Positions 18,909-27,080 of a stretch of 64,000 nucleotides of DNA are shown piece after piece. The position numbers and the translations under genes are program-made. The stretch is taken from positions 186,001 through 250,000 of the forward strand of contig CAYNVQ010000006.1 of assembly GCA_964400735.1 (NCBI GenBank). The letters run 5' to 3'. The number at the start of each line of letters is the position of its first letter. Positions within the stretch are counted from its first letter, which is position 1. This DNA is from CAYNVQ01 sp964400735 (lineage in GTDB: Bacteria; Acidobacteriota; Aminicenantia; Aminicenantales; Aminicenantaceae). The notes below the pieces were generated by a model, which saw only the letters and a list, made by a program, of their open reading frames with translations, was not told where the DNA came from and made no database searches.

Positions 18909-19337
18909 TTAATACGGTGAACTGTTTTTATTGCTGGAATCGGATTCCACGTGGACCTTCCACCATTCGAAGACTTGTCCGGTGGCATCGATTTTAACAC
19001 CTGACTTTTCACCGGGTGCTAGATCCCGCGGTTCTGTGGGATCCAACTCCGTTCCGTTGGAAAGGTGGACTTCCACACGCACCTTTCTGATGGTTTTGTC
19101 CGTGACATTTTCCACGGATCCGATAAAGGAGAACGAAGCCCGATGGTAGGCCAAGATCAGCCGGACACCATTGTGCACCTGGTCATAAATCTCGTCCAGC
19201 CCCAAAGCTCTCCCGGATTCTTCCCTTTCCTCTTGAGCGAGACTGAATCCAATGGCGATCGAAGCCAGGAATATTAGGCCGAGTCCGAGCGCGGGAACGA
19301 ATGCCCGTCGATTTCTTTTCATCCGTTGTTGCTCCAT
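18909..19337 (-). CDS. Exported protein with FxLYD-like beta domain
   Basis: A 142-residue exported protein. Signal sequence: KRNRRAFVPALGLGLIFLAS... ending near FSLAQEE. The mature part holds a small Ig-like beta fold: SFSFIGSVENVTDKTIRKVR, VEVHLSNGTELDPTEPRDLAPGEKSG (split here for length), then VFEWWKVHVES. This matches the general pattern of FxLYD-type domains (a conserved GxVxN core followed by a polar proline turn and a GE/K step). AAGGGAAAT lies before ATG 19337. Function unknown. Alone in its orientation between the MFS gene and the methyltransferase gene. Confidence 0.7.
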   Translation of the reverse strand: MEQQRMKRNRRAFVPALGLGLIFLASIAIGFSLAQEEREESGRALGLDEIYDQVHNGVRLILAYHRASFSFIGSVENVTDKTIRKVRVEVHLSNGTELDPTEPRDLAPGEKSGVKIDATGQVFEWWKVHVESDSSNKNSSPY

Positions 19338-19483
19338 GATTGATTTCCCTTAACTTAAGATCAATTATATATAAAATTTCTTTCTGGTAACAGTTAAAAA
19401 ATTGCAACAAAATGTTGAGCTAGGTTGTCTCAGGAATAAGAAAATTCATTATTTTATCTTCTCCCATTTAAGCCTGCTCCTTC

Positions 19484-20197
19484 TTATTCCCTATTGCGTA
19501 CAAAGTATTTCAACATCACTTTGGAGTCATCGACTTTATCTATCAAAAACAACGGCCTCAAAATTTTCTCGAAGTCTTCCCGCGATTTCGGAACGTTGGG
19601 GCGTTTTAAGTACTCTTCTAACTTGAACATGATATCGACATGAGAATGGTCCAGGTTTGCGATGTCCACGACCAGCTTGGCTGAAGGCTTCAATACCCGA
19701 TGCATTTCTTGCAACGCTATTTTGGTGTATTCAAGGGGATAATACTCTAGAACCCCGATCAATAAAGCGATATCGAAGGTATTATCTTCGAACGGCATAT
19801 CGATAATTTCCGCTACATAAAGGCCGCCGATTCGAATTCTATTTTTCGCAACAAAAGTGTTCATTGCATTGATTAAAGCGGAACTAATATCTACTCCATA
19901 GAAGGTAGATGGCCATTTGTAAAACTCGTATGCAGCCAAATTCGCTCCGCAACCTGCGTCGAGAAAAGCCATGCCTTTTTTCGGTTTTAAATACTCTCTG
20001 TTCTCGGGGGCATTACTCCCCGTCAATGAAGGGCCTGCAGCCTTCATGAAAGCCTTAAAATCCGGATTGTTCTTAAAATCCTCGGGCACATCATCTAAAG
20101 GATCCTCACCCTGGTTGTATTGGTCTACCGTCAAATCATACGCCTTGCGGATTGTTTCAACTTGCTCGCTAAAATTTGCTTTCATCTTTCCATCCAA
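19484..20197 (-). CDS. Class I SAM-dependent methyltransferase
   Basis: A 237-residue cytoplasmic methyltransferase (Methyltransf_11/25-like). Motif I is AFLDAGCGANLAAYEF, the acidic end of strand 2 is YGVDISSALINAMN, motif III region IDMPFEDNTFDIALLIGVLEYYP, followed by LQEMHRVLKPSAKLVVDIANLDHSHV. These are typical of small-molecule methyltransferases; the substrate is unknown. The start is at 20197 or ATG 20185 (GGATGGAAAG before it). The long N-terminal helix region (FSEQVETIRKAYDLTVDQYNQG) is probably a lid over the substrate. It is divergent from the GNAT gene, with a hairpin-type repeat element between them. Confidence 0.85.
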   Translation of the reverse strand: MDGKMKANFSEQVETIRKAYDLTVDQYNQGEDPLDDVPEDFKNNPDFKAFMKAAGPSLTGSNAPENREYLKPKKGMAFLDAGCGANLAAYEFYKWPSTFYGVDISSALINAMNTFVAKNRIRIGGLYVAEIIDMPFEDNTFDIALLIGVLEYYPLEYTKIALQEMHRVLKPSAKLVVDIANLDHSHVDIMFKLEEYLKRPNVPKSREDFEKILRPLFLIDKVDDSKVMLKYFVRNRE

Positions 20198-20290
20198 GAA
20201 GGGATTATATAGGGATTATACCAGATAGTGTCTTTAACTCCATGAGGCCGATCCTGATGCGCAACATCGAAACCGGACATTGAGAGGAAG

Positions 20291-20491
20291 AATGGGGACG
20301 TTCCTCTAGGTCCCACCCTATCTTGCAAGCATGAAAAGCATACTTAATTTGGAGACATCTTATCTGTTGGACACTGGAAAAATCCATCTTTGTGAGATAG
20401 GATGTGCTTGAATAAAACATACCCAGGTTTTAAGAGGGAGATTGGAGACCATTTAATGAATAGGGTGGTACCTAGAGGAACGTCCCCATCC
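20291..20491. repeat. 201-bp element bounded by inverted family A arms
   Basis: The left arm (20291-20321) is the reverse complement of the right arm (20461-20491); on the plus sense both read close to TAGGGTGG-(G/T)-ACCTAGAGGAAC then GTCCCCAT, with few mismatches. About 139 bases lie between and contain no open frame of note. The right arm is 2 bp before the AGGAG ribosome-binding site of the GNAT gene. The 308-base gap 20198-20505 is thus mostly this element, with the size and shape of a MITE or REPIN. Confidence 0.75.
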
Positions 20492-20505
20492 TAGGAGAAG
20501 CAAAA

Positions 20506-21288
20506 ATGAGTAAGGCAGAAATCAGAGATATGACAGAAAAAAATATATTTGATTATGGATTCTGCGGGACCAAAAATACCGAGCATGAGGGTTGCCGGAG
20601 AAAGGCGGAGTGGTTCAAAAAGAGACGTTCTGAAGGGATGAGATACAAGGTCCTCTATTCAGAGGATAAGGGCACCATCGGTCTCATCGAGTACATCCCA
20701 GGAAAATATGCCTGGAGAGCGATCGATGCTGACAACTATATGGTCATTCATTGCCTGTGCATTTTTTACAAACCATTCAGAAATAAGGGGTATGCGTCCG
20801 AGATGATCGATGCGTGCCTGAAAGACGCCAGAAAAGAAAAAATGTTTGGAGTCGCGGTTGTTACCCGAAAAGGTGCCTGGATGGCCGATAAAGGGGTTTT
20901 TTTGAAAAAGGGATTCGAGGTGGTGGGACACGCACCTCCTGATTTCGAGCTACTGGCAAAAAAGTTCGAAAAGGATGCGACCGATCCGAAATTCAAAGGA
21001 AATTACGATAAAATTTTAAGGAAACACCACAAAGGCTTGACCATTCTCTGGTCGGATCAATGTCCGTATATTGCTAAAGCCGTGAAGGAAATAAAGGAAA
21101 TAATCGGGGAAAGATACGGAATGGGGGCGAAAATTATTCAGATTAAAAATTATGAGGATGCTCAGAACGCCCCTTCCCCTTACGCCATTTTCAGCCTTAT
21201 ATACGATGGCAAACTGCACGCCTTTCATCCCATCAGCAGCAAAAGGTTCATGAATATCCTGAACAAAGAATTGAAGGGGAAAAAATGA
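20506..21288 (+). CDS. GNAT acetyltransferase with YoaP-like C-terminal domain
   Basis: A 260-residue protein. Residues 1-150 are a GNAT fold with the acetyl-CoA loop in FRNKGYASEMIDACL, strand FGVAVVTRKG and the C-terminal GFEVVGHAPPDFELLAKKF. Residues about 170-258 (KHHKGLTILWSDQCPYIAKAVKEI ... YAIFSLIYDGKLHAFHPISSKRF, quoted in part) resemble the thioredoxin-like YoaP-type tail, here with a single Cys in SDQCPY. Proteins of this type are annotated as N-acetyltransferases of unknown substrate. GGAG lies 9 bp before ATG. It is likely in an operon with the HEAT-like gene 90 bp downstream. Confidence 0.85.
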   Translation: MSKAEIRDMTEKNIFDYGFCGTKNTEHEGCRRKAEWFKKRRSEGMRYKVLYSEDKGTIGLIEYIPGKYAWRAIDADNYMVIHCLCIFYKPFRNKGYASEMIDACLKDARKEKMFGVAVVTRKGAWMADKGVFLKKGFEVVGHAPPDFELLAKKFEKDATDPKFKGNYDKILRKHHKGLTILWSDQCPYIAKAVKEIKEIIGERYGMGAKIIQIKNYEDAQNAPSPYAIFSLIYDGKLHAFHPISSKRFMNILNKELKGKK

Positions 21289-21378
21289 AGGAGCAGAATG
21301 AAAAACCTGGGTTATAAATACATCCTCGGGCCAAAACAAAAAAATTGAAAAATATTTTGAATAGGCGGAGAGAATGAG

Positions 21379-22017
21379 ATGAAACCGGATCTGTCAAAGA
21401 AAAATATCGATATCGAGAATGTAGCGAAAATTGCGCTGGAGGATAAAGAATTCCTCTCAGGATTGATCGACAATCTCAGGTCTAAGCAGGAAACCGTCCG
21501 GTTCAACAGTTCCAAAGCCCTGCATCTCATCAGCCAGCAGAATCCCGAGGTTTTATATCCTCTGTGGGATTTCTTTTTCGAGCTGATCGAAGGGGATAAC
21601 ACCTACTGGAAATGCAGCGGGATTCCGATTATCGCCAACCTCACGAGGGTCGATAAGGAAAAAAGGTTTGAGAAAATGTTCGATAGATATTTCGCACTGA
21701 TGGATGATAAAAGAAGCTTTATCCCAGCCGCTTATCTGGCCCAAAGTTCAGCAACGATCGTTAAGGCCAAGCCTAATCTTGAAGCCAAGATCACAAAAAG
21801 ATTGTTGAAAATCGATGAAACGCGTCACGATCCTCAGCGCCGCGATTTGGTCAAGAGCGACATCATCGGGGCCTTCGATGAATATTTTGAACGAGCCAAA
21901 AACAAAAAGAAAATCGTCGAGTTCGTAAGAACACAATTGGAATGTGACAGCCCGAAGACAAGAAAAGCGGCCAAACGTTTTTTGGGGAGATGGCAAAAAT
22001 GGCCGAAATCCCTTTAA
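21379..22017 (+). CDS. HEAT-like alpha-helical repeat protein
   Basis: A 212-residue, almost wholly helical, basic protein without signal peptide. Helical hairpins are visible in LSGLIDNLRSKQETVRFNSSKALHLISQ and GIPIIANLTRVDKEKRFEKMFDRYF (shown abbreviated), and in KSDIIGAFDEYFERAKNKKKIVEFVRTQLEC. The periodicity and the pattern 'xxVRxxxxxALxxI' match HEAT/armadillo-type repeats, which serve as protein-binding scaffolds. It follows the GNAT gene on the same strand, with GGAGAG before ATG. No catalytic motif is seen; cytoplasmic location is inferred. Confidence 0.65.
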   Translation: MKPDLSKKNIDIENVAKIALEDKEFLSGLIDNLRSKQETVRFNSSKALHLISQQNPEVLYPLWDFFFELIEGDNTYWKCSGIPIIANLTRVDKEKRFEKMFDRYFALMDDKRSFIPAAYLAQSSATIVKAKPNLEAKITKRLLKIDETRHDPQRRDLVKSDIIGAFDEYFERAKNKKKIVEFVRTQLECDSPKTRKAAKRFLGRWQKWPKSL

Positions 22018-22090
22018 GGAGATGGATAGCATCCCGGACCTCTACGGCCCTATTGAGGAGGAATCGTAAGATAAGATTTATTAGATTTCC

Positions 22091-22837
22091 TTAAAATTTG
22101 GCCGATAATCCGGCGAGGAAAGAAATGTCGTTTTTCTTGATACCCTCGCCTACAGGTTTGTTGTCGTAGTTATCCATCAAGGTCAGTTTGACGGATAAAC
22201 CTTTGGTTATGGCTGTGGCAAGGCTGGCCTCGAAGCGCAAAAAATAATGCTCTAAATCAGAGATGTCCGAGTTCAAGGCCGATGTCTGGGATAATTCGGC
22301 GCTTTCGCTGATTTTCCAGGTGAACTGATTTCCCAGGGTTATGCCTGTGTAGCTGTCTGTCTCACCGGAGTCGTAATATTTGGTGAACACCTCTGACAAA
22401 CCGGCGCTGGCTGACAGCTGGACCTTTTCATCTGCCACTACTTTGTACCCGGCGCCAATAGAAGGCAGGATCCGGTAACTGTAGTTTTTGAAGCGGTCTC
22501 TTAATCCTACGATGCTGAAGTAGGAAAAAAATCTTTCCGAAAAGTACCAGTCGATCTGGCTTTCCAGCCCCAGGGATTCTGCATTGGTCACATCCTTTTC
22601 TCTGCTCAGCAGAAAGTAGGCTTTGCTCGCGCTGGCCAAAGACTTAGATAGAGAGCCTTTGGCGGATAGAGTTATAGATAGATTCGTGGTTTCGGTATTA
22701 CCTCTGGCAAAAGCAAATCCCACCCCTGCATCTCCGCTCCATGCATTTTCTTCTGCCGTTTCTTCTTGGGCGTGGATCCCGATTGCTAGATAAAGACTCA
22801 AAATGATAAATAAAAGCACTTTTTTTATCAGGCTCAT
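22091..22837 (-). CDS. DUF481 outer-membrane protein (YdiY-like)
   Basis: A 248-residue outer-membrane beta-barrel. Signal peptide 1-23 (SLIKKVLLFIILSLYLAIGIHA). Then the typical DUF481 opening WSGDAGVGFAFARGNTETTNL with the 'G.GN...T..L' strand pair, further strands IDWYFSERFFSYFSIVGL and ITLGNQFTWKISES, and a C-terminal Phe (LAGLSAKF), the barrel-assembly signal. Family members (E. coli YdiY) are salt-induced or of unknown function. GAAAGGAG precedes ATG. It is in tandem with the next outer-membrane protein gene, 100 bp apart. Confidence 0.88.
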   Translation of the reverse strand: MSLIKKVLLFIILSLYLAIGIHAQEETAEENAWSGDAGVGFAFARGNTETTNLSITLSAKGSLSKSLASASKAYFLLSREKDVTNAESLGLESQIDWYFSERFFSYFSIVGLRDRFKNYSYRILPSIGAGYKVVADEKVQLSASAGLSEVFTKYYDSGETDSYTGITLGNQFTWKISESAELSQTSALNSDISDLEHYFLRFEASLATAITKGLSVKLTLMDNYDNKPVGEGIKKNDISFLAGLSAKF

Positions 22838-22937
22838 TGCTTACTCCTTTCAATAATGAATTTAGGAACATTGACTTATCTACAGGCGTATCGCGTCATT
22901 GAAGTATTCCTTGGAAACGAACGATCAAGATCTGATA

Positions 22938-23552
22938 TCAATGGGTATAAATGATGCCGATGAGCAGGCTGAAAGAATTTAAGTTGACACGGAAAGTGTC
23001 AGACGGCGAGTTGGCGATGTAGATTGTTTCCGCCTCCCCCTTTCGAATCATGTACAGCCCTTCAAAGAAGAGGGAGAACCTCTCCCTGATTTTGTAAGCA
23101 CTTCCTATTCCTCCGTAAAGGCCCAGGCCATTTTTTATTTTCTGTTTTCTGATATCGAGATTTCCCTCGGATTGGTTCTCGTCAAGAGTGAAGTTATTAA
23201 AAAATAGTCCGCCGCCCAGAAAAACATAGGGAAAAAAAGGCGTTGCTGTCTTCAGAATGTAACGGACGGATACCAGCAAAGGGGAGATATAGATTGTTCC
23301 TTTTAAGAGCCCTCCTTCTTCTTTATCGACCTTGAATCGACCATATTTCCATTCCAGGGAAACAGAGATTTCCGGAGTGACAGAGAGAACGGTTCCCAGG
23401 CCTGATCCGAAACCGTTGCTTATGTTAGCTTGATTGGGAAAAAATCCGCCCGCGTTTATAAAAAAACCCAGCCGCTGTCTTTGGGCATATATATTGGGAG
23501 ATATAACCAAAAATAGCCCGGCAATTAGGGCGAGCCTAAAAACTTTTTGCAT
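22938..23552 (-). CDS. Predicted outer-membrane beta-barrel protein (OmpW/OprF-like size)
   Basis: A 204-residue exported barrel. The N terminus QKVFRLALIAGLFLVISPNIYA is a signal peptide. The mature part has glycine- and aromatic-rich amphipathic strands: LGFFINAGGFFPNQ, GLGTVLSVTPEISVSLEWKYG, FFPYVFLGGGLFFNN, GLYGGIGSAYKIRERFSLFFEG. The last strand ends IGIIYTH without the usual C-terminal Phe. Similar 8-strand barrels are called OmpW or 'outer membrane protein beta-barrel domain'. GAGGATTC precedes ATG. Probably co-transcribed with the DUF481 gene downstream. Function unknown. Confidence 0.75.
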   Translation of the reverse strand: MQKVFRLALIAGLFLVISPNIYAQRQRLGFFINAGGFFPNQANISNGFGSGLGTVLSVTPEISVSLEWKYGRFKVDKEEGGLLKGTIYISPLLVSVRYILKTATPFFPYVFLGGGLFFNNFTLDENQSEGNLDIRKQKIKNGLGLYGGIGSAYKIRERFSLFFEGLYMIRKGEAETIYIANSPSDTFRVNLNSFSLLIGIIYTH

Positions 23553-23693
23553 TCAAGAATCCTCATCACTAAGAGAAAGTTACCAATGGCAATTCTTGCA
23601 TAATACGCTGTTCCTGTCAAAAGTCATTCCACTCAGATATCTTCAGTTTCGTTCCTGATTCTTACCTGATAGGGAAGGGGAGCCGTGGAATTG

Positions 23694-25646
23694 TCAATCG
23701 TGCTTCAGCGGTTCCAGAAGTTCGCTGAGACGGAGGCGGTGGGACCCCCAGGATTCATAGAGACTTTCGAGACGAAGTTTGAGCTCGGCATAGCCTTTAT
23801 TCAATAGGGAAATGTCCGTCCCATTCCGATAGGTTTCGGGATCGGACAGCCTCGTTTCCATCTCCCTGAGAAGGGACTCGGATTCTTGTATTTCCCTTTC
23901 GATTTGTGCGATGTTTTTCTGAAGGGTTTTTCGCTCGCGGCTCACTTGCTGTCGGGCTTCGGCCTCCTGGCGTTTTTGTTCTTTTGTCTTCCGGCTGGAG
24001 ACGCCTTTATCCTTCGGTTCGGCATCATCCGCTCGACTTTCGCGAATGTCCGAGTCCTGTTCACGCTTCCACAAATAATAAGAGTAGTTGCCGCAATATT
24101 CATCCAGACGTCCATCCTTCAGCTCAACGACCCGGCTCACCAGCTTGTCCAAAAAATAGCGGTCGTGGGAGATGAGCAGCAAAGTGCCGTCATAATCGGC
24201 CAGGGCATCCTCCAGCGCTTCACGAGCTGTGATATCCAGGTGAGTGGTCGGTTCGTCCATTATCAGGAAGTTAACGGGGGAGAGAAGAATTTTCGCCAAG
24301 GAAACCCGTGCCTTCTCCCCGCCGGACAAGACTTTGATTTTTTTGTCGATCTCATCGTCGCCGAACTGAAAAATTCCCAGCACCTGGCGGATCTTAGAGA
24401 CGAGGCCCTCGGCCGCGGTTGAAGACACCTCGTCAAGAACCGTATTTTCCGAGTGGAGGGCCTGGATTTGATGCTGTGCGTAGAAACCTGCCTTCACCTG
24501 GTTCCCGAGCCGGAGGGATCCTCTCTGCGGCTTGAGCTCTCCGGCGATCAGCCTTGTCAAAGTTGTCTTTCCTGCGCCGTTGACACCGACCATAGCGACT
24601 TTGTTTCCCCGGGATATGTGAAGGTTGAGGTCTTTGAGCACCCAATCTTGCTGATAGCGGAAACCCATGTTTTCGATGGAGAGTACGTCCTTGTAGCCAG
24701 GAGTCTCTACCCGAAGTCGGAAGTCCAATCGTCTGGGAGGAGGCGGGAGTTCGATTTCCTCCATCTTTTCCAGCATCTTGAGCCGGCTCTGTACCTGAGC
24801 GGCCCTTCTTTTGTCGCTCCGGTATCTGTTTATGAAGCGGGTAATGCGTTCCTTTTCTGTAATCTGCTCGTCCCGCCGCTTCTCCAATAGGCGAATCTTC
24901 TCCTTCTTTTGCTCCTCGAAGAAGTGATAATTCCCTCGGTAGCGGGTGAGCTCACCCCGGTCGAGTTCGTAGATCTCGTGGGAAAGACGGTCGATAAAAA
25001 ACCGGTCGTGGGAGACGATGACGACGCTGCCTTTGTAGTTAAGCAGGTATTCTTCGAGCCATTCCATGGACGGGATGTCCAGGTGATTGGTGGGCTCGTC
25101 AAGAAGCAGCAGATCGGGATTTTGAAGAAGAAGACGGGCCGTAAAGATCCGCATACGCCAGCCTCCGCTGAGTTCGGTGAAGTCTGTTTGAAATTGGCTT
25201 TCCTCGAATCCCAGCCCGGAGAGGATCTTTTTGGCTGTTCCTTCGATGGTGTAGCCCCCTAAATCCTGGTAACGCTGTTCCAGAGGTCCGAGCTTTAGAA
25301 GAAGGCTCTCGTCTTCGGGATTGGCTTCCAGGGCCCCATGTAGAGCATGGATTTTGTGGTCGAGCTCCTGTATCTCCGGGATTCCGGCCAGGACGTTTTC
25401 CAGGACGGAGCCATGGCCTACCACAATTTCTTCTTGAGGGAGGTATCCGATGGTGTAGTTACGGGGCTTGGTAATGGTTCCCGACTGGGGTTCGATCTCG
25501 TCAGTAAGGATGCGCAAAAGGGTTGTCTTTCCAGACCCGTTGGGACCGACAAGGGCGAAACGCTTCCCAGGCTGAAGGTTCCAGTCGACAGAATCCAATA
25601 GATTTCGGTCTCCGATGGAGTAATGGAGGCTACGAACTTGAAGCAT
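23694..25646 (-). CDS. ABC-F family ATPase (ribosome-associated type)
   Basis: A 650-residue soluble protein with two ABC domains and no membrane segments. First domain: Walker A GPNGSGKTT (about 36-44), signature LSGGW, Walker B LLLLDEPTNHLD. Second domain: Walker A GVNGAGKTT, signature LSGGEKARVSLAK, Walker B MDEPTTHLD. The inter-domain linker (HFFEEQKKEKIRLLEKRRDEQ) is a charged helical arm, and the last 110 residues (QQVSRERKTLQKNIAQIEREI) form a coiled coil as in Uup/YdiF-type members. ABC-F proteins bind the ribosomal E site and act in translation or antibiotic protection. A housekeeping type seems likelier than a resistance type. Confidence 0.92.
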   Translation of the reverse strand: MLQVRSLHYSIGDRNLLDSVDWNLQPGKRFALVGPNGSGKTTLLRILTDEIEPQSGTITKPRNYTIGYLPQEEIVVGHGSVLENVLAGIPEIQELDHKIHALHGALEANPEDESLLLKLGPLEQRYQDLGGYTIEGTAKKILSGLGFEESQFQTDFTELSGGWRMRIFTARLLLQNPDLLLLDEPTNHLDIPSMEWLEEYLLNYKGSVVIVSHDRFFIDRLSHEIYELDRGELTRYRGNYHFFEEQKKEKIRLLEKRRDEQITEKERITRFINRYRSDKRRAAQVQSRLKMLEKMEEIELPPPPRRLDFRLRVETPGYKDVLSIENMGFRYQQDWVLKDLNLHISRGNKVAMVGVNGAGKTTLTRLIAGELKPQRGSLRLGNQVKAGFYAQHQIQALHSENTVLDEVSSTAAEGLVSKIRQVLGIFQFGDDEIDKKIKVLSGGEKARVSLAKILLSPVNFLIMDEPTTHLDITAREALEDALADYDGTLLLISHDRYFLDKLVSRVVELKDGRLDEYCGNYSYYLWKREQDSDIRESRADDAEPKDKGVSSRKTKEQKRQEAEARQQVSRERKTLQKNIAQIEREIQESESLLREMETRLSDPETYRNGTDISLLNKGYAELKLRLESLYESWGSHRLRLSELLEPLKHD

Positions 25647-25669
25647 GACCTATCCAGGAAGTTATTCCC

Positions 25670-26968
25670 TCAAAACACTTCCACGCCAAAAAAGAATACG
25701 GGGATGACTTCGCCTCTGCCGATGGATTTATGGCGGTCTAGGATGTAGCACAATCCGCCACCTCCTACCAGGGAGATTCGGTCGGACACAGAGATAGTCA
25801 TGAGGGCTCGGATAGGGATGACATGCTGGTCAGCCTCGTTTGGATTGCTTCGGAAAATTCTCTTGTTGTCTACGTACATGTACCCGATGTCGACACTGAA
25901 GGAAGAAGTATCCTGAAAAATGTAGTAACCGTAATGGCCGGCATAGGCCAGGGCCGAACCTTTATCCAGATAAAAATTCCAGTAGCCGAGAGAGACGATC
26001 GAGTAGAACCTATCCACTTCGAACTTCACGCCGCTGTTGAGGCCGCTTATGTTGCTCCCCCAGCTGACCCAGCTGATATGGCCGTCTCTTTTCGATACGT
26101 TGACCAGTCCGACAGGGAGGCCAAATGTTTCGCGGTTCCAGTTGACCAGGCCCAGTTGGAAACCTCGCATTTCAGCCGAAACATTGATGAGGCCGATCTG
26201 GACGGCATCTCGAAAATAGGGGGCGATATTGAAAGCACCGATTTGGGCTCCGGTTAGATTTTCTCCTGTAATATTGAATAATCCGGATAGCTGAAGCCCT
26301 TTAAATTCTTCGCCGACGATGTTGAACAGTCCGGAAGCTTGCATCCCGTTAAAATCCTCTCCGACGATGTTGAACAGTCCGGATCCCTGAAAGCCTTCGG
26401 CGCTTTCGCCGGCGATATTGAATCCACCGGATGCCTGGAATCCCGTGAATCTCTCTCCGACGATGTTGAGGAGTCCAGAAGCCTGAAAACCTTCGAAAGC
26501 ATCGCCGCTTATGTTCAGTCCTCCGGCAAGCTGGAACCCCAGGCCATTCGAGCCTGCGATATTCATTAGGCCCGAGACCTGACCTCCCGTGAGGTCTTCG
26601 CCGGTGATGCTGGCCAAACCGCTGACCTGGGCTCCTGTGGTGTTTTTGCCGGATGTGCCGGACAGCCCGGCGATCTGAAAACCTTCCAGACCATCCTCTA
26701 AAGCGGTAACACCGATGGCCAGATCTAGGCCTTTGACCGCACCGAGCCTTCCGTAGAAAAGCGTGAGGCTTATGTCGGCCGTATCGTGTTTGGTCCGGTT
26801 GATGGAGGTGGGGTACCAAAGGGCGAGATTCAAGGTATAATGCCGGGGAGATTGGATGGTTTCTTCGTCTTTTTTATCCTGATCCTGGGCCTGGAGATAA
26901 AAGGAGATGGGGGATAAGAAAAGAAGAATGAGAATAGCCGAGACAAGGGAGTATCGCGAATGCTTCAA
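25670..26968 (-). CDS. Exported surface protein with tandem 16-residue repeats
   Basis: About 432 residues. After a signal peptide (KHSRYSLVSAILILLFL ... YLQAQDQ), residues about 96-247 hold some nine imperfect copies of a 16-residue unit with the pattern G-x-Q-x-S-G-L-x-N-I-x-G-E-x-F-x (for example GFQASGLLNIVGERFT, GMQASGLFNIVGEEFK, GLQLSGLFNITGENLT). Such regular units suggest a right-handed beta-helix or solenoid. It resembles surface repeat proteins of the Leptospira LA_2272 type. A beta-rich C-terminal part follows (ending FFFGVEVF, barrel-like). The best start is TTG at 26968, with GGAGG 6 bp upstream; the frame is open to 27007 but without a site. Function unknown. Confidence 0.72.
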   Translation of the reverse strand: MKHSRYSLVSAILILLFLSPISFYLQAQDQDKKDEETIQSPRHYTLNLALWYPTSINRTKHDTADISLTLFYGRLGAVKGLDLAIGVTALEDGLEGFQIAGLSGTSGKNTTGAQVSGLASITGEDLTGGQVSGLMNIAGSNGLGFQLAGGLNISGDAFEGFQASGLLNIVGERFTGFQASGGFNIAGESAEGFQGSGLFNIVGEDFNGMQASGLFNIVGEEFKGLQLSGLFNITGENLTGAQIGAFNIAPYFRDAVQIGLINVSAEMRGFQLGLVNWNRETFGLPVGLVNVSKRDGHISWVSWGSNISGLNSGVKFEVDRFYSIVSLGYWNFYLDKGSALAYAGHYGYYIFQDTSSFSVDIGYMYVDNKRIFRSNPNEADQHVIPIRALMTISVSDRISLVGGGGLCYILDRHKSIGRGEVIPVFFFGVEVF

Positions 26969-27030
26969 AATAGCCTCCGATTTATGTTTTTCATGGTGTA
27001 TTTTCAATTTTTTATATTCATAGTAAGCAT

Positions 27031-27044
27031 AGAATCACGATTCT
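27031..27044. promoter_or_regulatory. 14-bp palindrome upstream of the repeat-protein gene
   Basis: AGAATC-AC-GATTCT, in the leader of the leftward repeat-protein gene. On the minus strand the site overlaps the string CGTGATTCTATGCT, and a similar CGTTATTCTATGCT occurs in the leader of the M16 gene (16472-16485). Could be a shared regulator or promoter element; unproven. Confidence 0.3.
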
Positions 27045-27080
27045 ACCAAAAAATACGATTTTTACCAGAAAAAGGTTTCT

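Noticed and set aside
26400..26680. Regular 48-bp repeats that could be taken for a CRISPR or satellite array
   Set aside because: They encode the in-frame 16-residue protein repeats and have no constant repeat with unique spacers.
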